Positions 58,301 through 64,000 of a DNA stretch of 64,000 nucleotides are shown piece by piece. The stretch lies in the NCBI RefSeq assembly GCF_950023065.1, contig NC_088677.1:82361469-82425468 (forward strand), given 5' to 3'. Origin of the DNA: Planococcus citri (taxonomy: Eukaryota; Arthropoda; Insecta; Hemiptera; Pseudococcidae). The notes below the pieces were generated by a model, which saw only the letters and a list, made by a program, of their open reading frames with translations, made no database searches and had not been told where the DNA came from. The translations under genes were made by a program, and so were the position numbers. Numbering within the stretch: position 1 is the first letter of the stretch; every line of letters starts with the position of its first letter.

Positions 58301-59200
58301 GGTGATATAGGCCAGCGACATGTAATGCCACTATTGGAGCAAATGTTGAAGGGCTATGATCACTCGAAACAAATTTTTGGCTTATTTGAAAAGCTACATG
58401 AGGGGTATGAAAACCTCATCTGTGCTGTTAAAGAGGATGATATAGACAAGGTAACGAGCGAGTTACAACACGTTGAACAAGATTTTGTGAAGGCAATTAT
58501 CAATGGTCAAGATGAACACTATGGCTCACCACTACATTATGCAGCTCTCAACGGACAAGCAGACATAATAAACATCTTTTCAGACTATGAGGCCAATCTT
58601 AATCTCAGACTATATAACAATTTTGAAAAAATAACTCATTTCTCACAAGCTGTGGAAAAAATGAAAAAAGACCCTTTTCCGTCGGACGATTTTGTAAATT
58701 GGACTCCGTTATACTTCGCAGTGTTGAATGATCACGAACAAGTGGTTCAGAATTTGATAGAGAGGGGCGCTAATGTTAATCATGTTCTTAATCCAGGTAA
58801 AGGTGGTTATTCACCACTACACATATCAGCTTTGTCGTGTGGTAAGAGTAGTTTTAAAATTGCTCAGTTACTTTTAAAAAGCGGAGCTCGTTACGATGTA
58901 CTAAATAAAAAAGGTAAAACTCCTTTAAATCTTGCGACATCTGGATCTGAGGTTGAAAAGTTACTCCGTTCTATCGATGGACTGTTTCAAATGGTTGAGA
59001 AGGATGAAAAAAATGCCGTTGATTCTATTTTCGAGGTATTAGATTTTGATTCCTGGGAAGCTGTCTTGAATGCGAAAAACACCGATGATATGACACTTTT
59101 AGAATTGACCAAGAATAATGAGCAGAAAGATATTTTTGAGTTTCTTTCAGAAAAATTAAGATTTGTGGAGTCCCGCGTTCTCCAAAGATCTACTCAATAG
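52311..59200 (+). CDS. Nuclease-like/NACHT/ankyrin STAND ATPase (about 2296 aa, -1 shift)
   Basis: Probable innate-immune-type ATPase switch. Residues 45-115 resemble a PD-(D/E)XK nuclease of the Cap4/DUF4297 kind: GNVYQLK, E76/E79, FDDIV (D84, D85) and LQAKHK (Q103, K105). A long helical linker follows. The NACHT domain has Walker A EPGMGKS (923-929), Walker B LLFDGFDE (1050-1057) and a sensor-like LTTRPY. After a frame change at 56143-56150 the protein continues with FIHRTFAEYFAAQF, typical of NACHT-associated helices. Ankyrin repeats follow, including PLWLAAENNHLDMIKFLV, SPLHYAALNGQADI, TPLYFAVLNDHEQVV and SPLHISALS. The first segment alone would stop at 56264 and the second frame runs to 59200. 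The start is the first ATG after the acceptor at 52207. It is a single coding exon, unlike most animal NLR-type genes. The nuclease call rests on motif spacing only. Confidence 0.85.
56143..56150 (+). other. Frame-change site in a run of eight A
   Basis: The upstream frame reads GCA GAA AAA AAA CCG. The conserved NACHT continuation needs ACC GGA GTC, one base back. A -1 slip on A-AAA-AAA, a missing A (nine expected), transcript slippage or an assembly error would each restore it. Both sides are open for thousands of bases, so the break is recent or is tolerated. Confidence 0.85.
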
Positions 59201-60032
59201 GTTTGTAGGTAGTTTTTACATTATTTGAAAGGTGTTGCTGGTTGGTGAGAAAAACAAATTTCCCATAGGTATACCTGTACATATCTTTCATAATCGGAAC
59301 CATTTAACAACTGATAATTATTCGAAATGTTTAGAACAATCATCATTAAAGGTCGCAGTTCAAGGTCATGGGTTGAGAATCGAGTGACAAAATTGAAATT
59401 ATATCGTTTTCAAAAATCTAAATTTAATTCCCATTTCGATGCAACTAGGTGGGTATTTGAAATTTCTGCAAATTGTCTTCCAGAATTATAGCGACTCAAA
59501 AATTTGGAATTTCATACTTGTAAATTACTTCTTACTGATTTTAAAACATGGGATGGCTACCTATTTTAGTTTTATAATTATTTTTTATATGTAGGTAGTA
59601 GGTACTTAGGTGTAAGTGTTGTAAGTTGATCATAATTTGAATAATATCATTTGTGTAGTAAATAATGTTTTAAAATGGTATGTACTAGAATGTTTTTTCT
59701 CAACTCATTCATCTCAATGATGAGATGATAAAAGCATTATTGTTGAAAAAGTTTATTTAAATCAAAGTACATACCTAGTTCTAAATTCACAATTTTTCCA
59801 TTATTATTTTTTGCTATTTTGTTTTATCAGTAAAATTTCTATATACAGTCTTATTTAGTCAATTATTCTATATTTAAGGTACCTAGACCTGCGTACTGGA
59901 GTGCGAGTCTATGTCGTGAGTTTATCGTTAGGAATTATACCTAATTATTTTTACCTACCTATGTAATTGTATTAGCTATTATACATACTTATTAGGTACT
60001 GTTCTTTCTTATGTGTTAAGTCTAATATTCTA
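59201..60032. other. 3' flank of the NACHT gene
   Basis: AT-rich, with no open frame. No clear AATAAA polyadenylation signal was found close to the stop. It ends at the family A element. Confidence 0.45.
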
Positions 60033-60825
60033 ATATCGCACCTCGGGAGTAATAAGGTCACATCTCAAAAAAAATTGATTTTGATGTTTTTGCATTTTTG
60101 GGGTTTGTATGACCCCCCTCAACCAAAAATTACACTTTGAGTTGGGTACATTATCTAGATCTTGTAAAAAACGCAAATGGCCTAACTCAAAATCTCAACA
60201 ACATTGCAAGTTGTTTGGAGTTAAGTATAAGGGTACATCTCAAAAAACTCCACCTTTTTCGAGCAAATTTCGTACATACAAAGTGTTAACAAATAGTTTT
60301 GATTGTTTTGAATGTTTGTCAGTTGGAAATAGTCACAAGGAGTGCATTTTTTATTGGTTTGTACCAAACGGAAAATTTTTTTTTAAATTGATCACTTTTC
60401 AGAAAAATGAATTTGCACATATATCATGAAATTTTAGTTTTTTGAGAAAAACTCTAAAATTAAGCACTATAGAAAAAAACTAACGACATTATGTCGATTG
60501 GAAATTTAATTCTCTACAACTTTGCTATCATGAAATTTTTTTTGGACGCTTCCTTTCACCTCCACATCAACTTTAATGAAAGGTTATAACTCAAAATGTT
60601 TTCCAAACATTGAAATATTTCCTCTTTAAGATTTTATTTTTCAAAGTGTTCTTATGCTAAATGAAGGTAGGATACCAGATCTTTAAAATGAGGTGCTATT
60701 CATTCCTCACAATTAATTATAAGTTGATAAAAATAATGAATCAAGTTTTAAAAAAAAAGAAAATCACTCTCCTGTAAAATTTCACTTTTTTGAGATGTGA
60801 CCTTATTACTCCCGAGGTGCGATAT
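60033..60825 (+). mobile_element. Complete miniature DNA transposon, family A
   Basis: It is 785 bp (60037-60821) with ends CGCACCTCGGGAGTAATAAG and CTTATTACTCCCGAGGTGCG extending to about 36 bp of inverted repeat, flanked by ATAT. It has no transposase. The frame at 60109-60429 is a family shadow also seen in the other copies. Confidence 0.92.
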
Positions 60826-60967
60826 GTAGTATGTACTTTCTCGCCTATTTAGGAATTTTTCTTTTGATTTTATTCATTCAAATCATCCTAAAGAACATGC
60901 AGTTATGTTCTGTTGAACGATTTTAATGCAATTGCCAGAATATATTTTCGAATAGAAAAATATGAAG

Positions 60968-61867
60968 AAAAAAACCCATTGAAAATTTTAAAGTCTTAGT
61001 AGGTAAAGGTATGTCTATGTACAGGGTGCCCAGAAATATCGAGTACCCCTACGAAAGTTTTTCATTAAAAATATAGGTTGGCAACGTGAAATAGATGCAT
61101 ATGATTGGTGGAATGTTATCTCTCCAGTTCAACAACCAATCATGTGCTATCATTATTATCATTCACTGTGACCAACCAAAGTATTTTGGTAGAAAACTTT
61201 TTTAGTCAATGTTTGGAAAACATTTTGAGTTATAACCTTTCATTAAAGTTGATGTGGAGGTGAAAGGAAGCGTCCAAAAAAAATTTCATGATAGCAAAGT
61301 TGTAGAGAATTAAATTTCCAATCGACATAATGTCGTTAGTTTTTTTCTATAGTGCTTAATTTTAGAGTTTTTCTCAAAAAACTAAAATTTCATGATATAT
61401 GTGCAAATTCATTTTTCTGAAAAGTGATCAATTTAAAAAAAAATTTTCCGTTTGGTACAAACCAATAAAAAATGCACTCTTTGTGACTATTTCCAACTGA
61501 CAAACATTCAAAACAATCAAAACTATTTGTTAACACTTTGTATGTACGAAATTTGCTCGAAAAAGGTGGAGTTTTTTGAGATGTACCCTTATACTTAACT
61601 CCAAAAACCCATTGAAAATTTTAAAGTCTTAGTAGGTAAAGGTATGTCTATGTACAGGGTGCCCAGAAATATCGAGTACCCCTAAAAAAGTTTTCTACTA
61701 AAATACTTTGGTTGGTCACAGTGAATGATAATAATGATAGCACATGATTGGTTGTTGAACTGGAGAGATAACATTCCACCAATCATATGCATCTATTTCA
61801 CGTTGCCAACCTATATTTTTAATGAAAAACTTTCGTAGGGGTACTCGATATTTCTGGGCACCCTGTA
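60968..61867. repeat. Local rearrangement: direct plus inverted duplications
   Basis: A flank with 'gtcttagtaggtaaaggt' and the start of a family C element (61022-61205) is repeated at 61603-61865, where the family C interior is inverted. Between them, 61206-61602 is an inverted copy of 60217-60614 from the neighbouring family A element, including its private TTAAGTATAAGGGTAC variant. The near-identity shows that the event is recent. Confidence 0.85.
61655..61865 (-). mobile_element. Family C miniature element, complete
   Basis: CAGGGTGCCCAGAAATAT ... ATATTTCTGGGCACCCTG, flanked by TA (61653-61654 and 61866-61867). Same family as 14838-15048. Its interior is the inverse of the truncated copy at 61022-61205. 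Confidence 0.88.
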
Positions 61868-62020
61868 CCTACTTAATTATTTTATCTGAAAGTTCAAAAT
61901 TGGCTAATGAGGCAATGCATTTTGCGAAGAAGTTTCTCTTTTAAAAAATGTAACGTGTTGATGATATTGTGCATTTGTGATACCAAATTTCTATTTTGTA
62001 AGCGTCGATCTTTTAACCTA

Positions 62021-63180
62021 GGGTCATTCCATGTCAATTCGACCAACGTTTTTGGGTCAAGTCTTTCGATTTCGCTCAATTTTTTTTTTACAATATCTAC
62101 CCACCCAGTAAGTAAGAAACCCGCAATCTGGGGCATGTGATATATCGAATTGCATGTTTTTGGTAACGCTGAATACGAATATGACGTTGGATTTTTTATT
62201 GGACGCCATCCACGGCCCCCAGCACATCCCCAAGTGGGGTAAAAGTTCAAAATAGAGTTTTTTTCGTGCGACGCATCAAATGGGACGTTTTTGGTGACGC
62301 TGAACACGAATATGACGTCAGAATTTTGATTGGGCCCATCCATGGCCCCCAACACCTCCCCAAGAAGGGTAACATGAAAAAAAAAATGGTTTCAATCGTG
62401 TGACACATGAAATAGTATGTTTTCGATATCGCTGAATACGAATATAGCCTTAGTTTTTCAAATTTACCTCACTCATGTCTCCCAGAACCTCCCCAATTGG
62501 TAAAAGTCGAAAAAAAAAATTTCAAGAGGCCGTGAATGGGGTCCAACCAAAAATCTAACGTCATATTCGTGTTCGGCGTCACCAAAAACATACTATTTGA
62601 TATGTTGCTCGAAAAAAACTCTATTTTGAACTTTTACCCCGTTTGGGGAGGTGCTGGGGGCCGTGGATGGCGTCCAATAAAAAATCCAACGACATATTCG
62701 TATTCAGCGTTACCAAAAACATGCAATTCGATATATCACATGCCCCAGATATTTTTTCGAAAGTTCTGCCCAAAATTGGGGGTGAGGGTGCTCCCTCTCC
62801 ATCAAGAGATCCCATCTTGAAACTTAAATATTTCAAAAAAGCATCAAAAGGTACATCTATGGAAATTTTTTTAGAATTTTAAATGCTAGCTCCCACTTAC
62901 AGCGTCGTTTTGAAATTTCAAAATGCTGAAGAAGTTCAAAATTCAATACTCTTTCGAACTGTGAAATCAGTTTTGATCAAAGTACCATAGTTTTGAAGGA
63001 ATGCGCTGCTGAAGTTGAGTACCTCGAGACAATGTAAAAATAATGGAAGCCCCCCCACCCGCCCCCTTTGGGGGCCGGGACCAAACTGATTGCGAGTTTC
63101 TTAATTATTGGGTGGGTATAAAGTTTGTAAAAAAAATTTGAGCGAAATCGAAAGACATAACTTCCAAAATCGCATTCTCA
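62021..63180. mobile_element. Internally rearranged fold-back element
   Basis: It starts AGGGTCATTCCATGTCAATT like 1078-2649, jumps after about 110 bp to the central 'tgacgtca' units, and continues through the right arm ('gcaaaaggtacatctatgg'-type and 'gagtacctcgagacaatg' blocks) without reaching the terminal repeat. The right terminus is deleted or decayed. Frames here are shadows. Confidence 0.75.
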
Positions 63181-63775
63181 AAATCTGTGATCTTTTCAAT
63201 TATCTAATTTTAAGCACCTACTTGTGTAAGTACCCCTTGATGTCTTCTATATTTTTTTTTGCATTTCCATTTGTGAATATGATACCTATTCTTTGTGATA
63301 TTTTTTACGATGTGTTGATATAAAATAAATTCCGGCAAGTGTTGCTGCTGTTCGAGACATTTACGTTCATTTCTTCTCTTCTACGCATTAATAATGTGAT
63401 AGGAAAACTTTACGAGAAGATGAGGGGATAATGTTGAAAATTTTGGGAGTTATTTGTACAAAAAATCGAGAATTTTTTTGCTTTTCTCCCTTTCGCTTTT
63501 GCTTCGACTTACCTATTCAAAATGGAAGCCACTTTATCCCTCACTCATTCTCCCAACCTCTCTATATTAAGTGATGGAATTTGTCGTTGATGATGATTGA
63601 AAAAATTTCAATTCCTCTTTCCTCCTTTAGCCGGTAATTTAGACAATTTATTGAAAAACTGAAAAAATTCATAGAAAAACAGACTGACTATTTGAGTGAA
63701 ATCTCAAAAGTTTTCCAAATGCGCAGAGCTTCAGTAGTGTCGAAAAAAACAAATACAATCATAAAAGGCCATATA
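63181..63775. other. Unassigned AT-rich DNA
   Basis: No gene, RNA or repeat partner is supported. Confidence 0.4.
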
Positions 63776-63779
63776 TTTT

Positions 63780-64000
63780 TTTAAATTTATTTTTTATTTA
63801 ACAATTCAAGCCTCTACAACATAAAATTTATTCTAAAAACTGACAGAAAAAAATTACAAAGATATAAAAAAACAAAAAAATAAAGTAAAAAAAACAACAA
63901 CAAAAAAATAAATAAACATTAATAAATGATGATCATACGAAGAAGAGAAAAACTTATCCTAAAGGTAATTTGGGGCAATGCATATTATTCAATGCACTGA
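63780..64000. repeat. Dispersed A-rich repeat, copy 2
   Basis: Matches 40800-41075 in order, including 'aaataaacattaataaat', 'gatcat' followed by 'gaagaagagaaaaa', and 'ggcaatgcatatt'. It continues past the window end. Confidence 0.7.

Noticed and set aside
52311..59200. Piece of an endosymbiont chromosome
   Set aside because: There are no bacterial neighbours, and a consensus splice acceptor plus an upstream UTR exon fit a nuclear gene; an older transfer of the gene alone remains possible.
61894..62882. Frames of 94-153 codons near the right end
   Set aside because: The same peptides recur in both orientations in the fold-back repeats at 1.4-2.2 kb, so they are shadows of repeat DNA.

Overview
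The window is eukaryotic, AT-rich, intron-containing DNA from an arthropod, most likely an insect. Evidence: BEL/Pao, Ty3/gypsy-type, mariner, hAT-like and LINE elements; GT-AG introns; a plexin-like receptor, a LEM-3/ANKLE1-type GIY-YIG protein and a NACHT-ankyrin protein. A hemipteran such as a scale insect is my guess from general character only. No bacterial or viral gene block was seen.

Layout. 1-2.7 kb: miniature and fold-back DNA transposons inserted into each other. 2.7-6.0 kb: mostly featureless, with one candidate exon. 6.0-12.9 kb: a young, apparently complete BEL/Pao retrotransposon on the minus strand with matching LTRs, a 5-bp target duplication and one open 1806-codon gag-pol frame. 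13.1-18.1 kb: a 1.66-kb terminal-inverted-repeat element, a decayed LINE split by a hAT-like element, and smaller TA-flanked elements. 20.4-22.7 kb: nested miniature elements in a tandem array. 24.0-26.7 kb: a gypsy-type gag/protease relic interrupted by a probable solo LTR and a degenerate mariner. 28.0-29.0 kb: a 923-bp TA-flanked element. 29.0-36.4 kb (minus): two terminal exons of a tyrosine kinase, then an intron-free plexin-like receptor pseudogene (Sema-PSI-PSI-PSI-membrane segment). It carries two small frameshifts and two transposon insertions, and both insertions resolve to intact frame when one target duplication is removed. 36.5-38.5 and 43.7-45.0 kb: fold-back elements. 41.3-43.1 kb (minus): a GIY-YIG nuclease gene with a 5' UTR intron. 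48.3-59.2 kb (plus): a NACHT gene with a 5' UTR exon, an intron holding a 1.67-kb fold-back element, and a 6.9-kb coding exon. 60.0-63.2 kb: more miniature elements, with a local inverted duplication.

The most interesting functional locus is the NACHT gene. Its N-terminus looks like a PD-(D/E)XK (Cap4/DUF4297-type) nuclease, followed by a NACHT STAND ATPase and C-terminal ankyrin repeats. That effector-switch-sensor order is the one used by bacterial Avs defence ATPases. The frame shifts by -1 in a run of eight A. The NACHT gene and the GIY-YIG gene share the core TGCGCATGCG (an NRF1/EWG-type site) in their presumed promoters. The genes do not form an operon or obvious common pathway; most of the window is transposon-derived.
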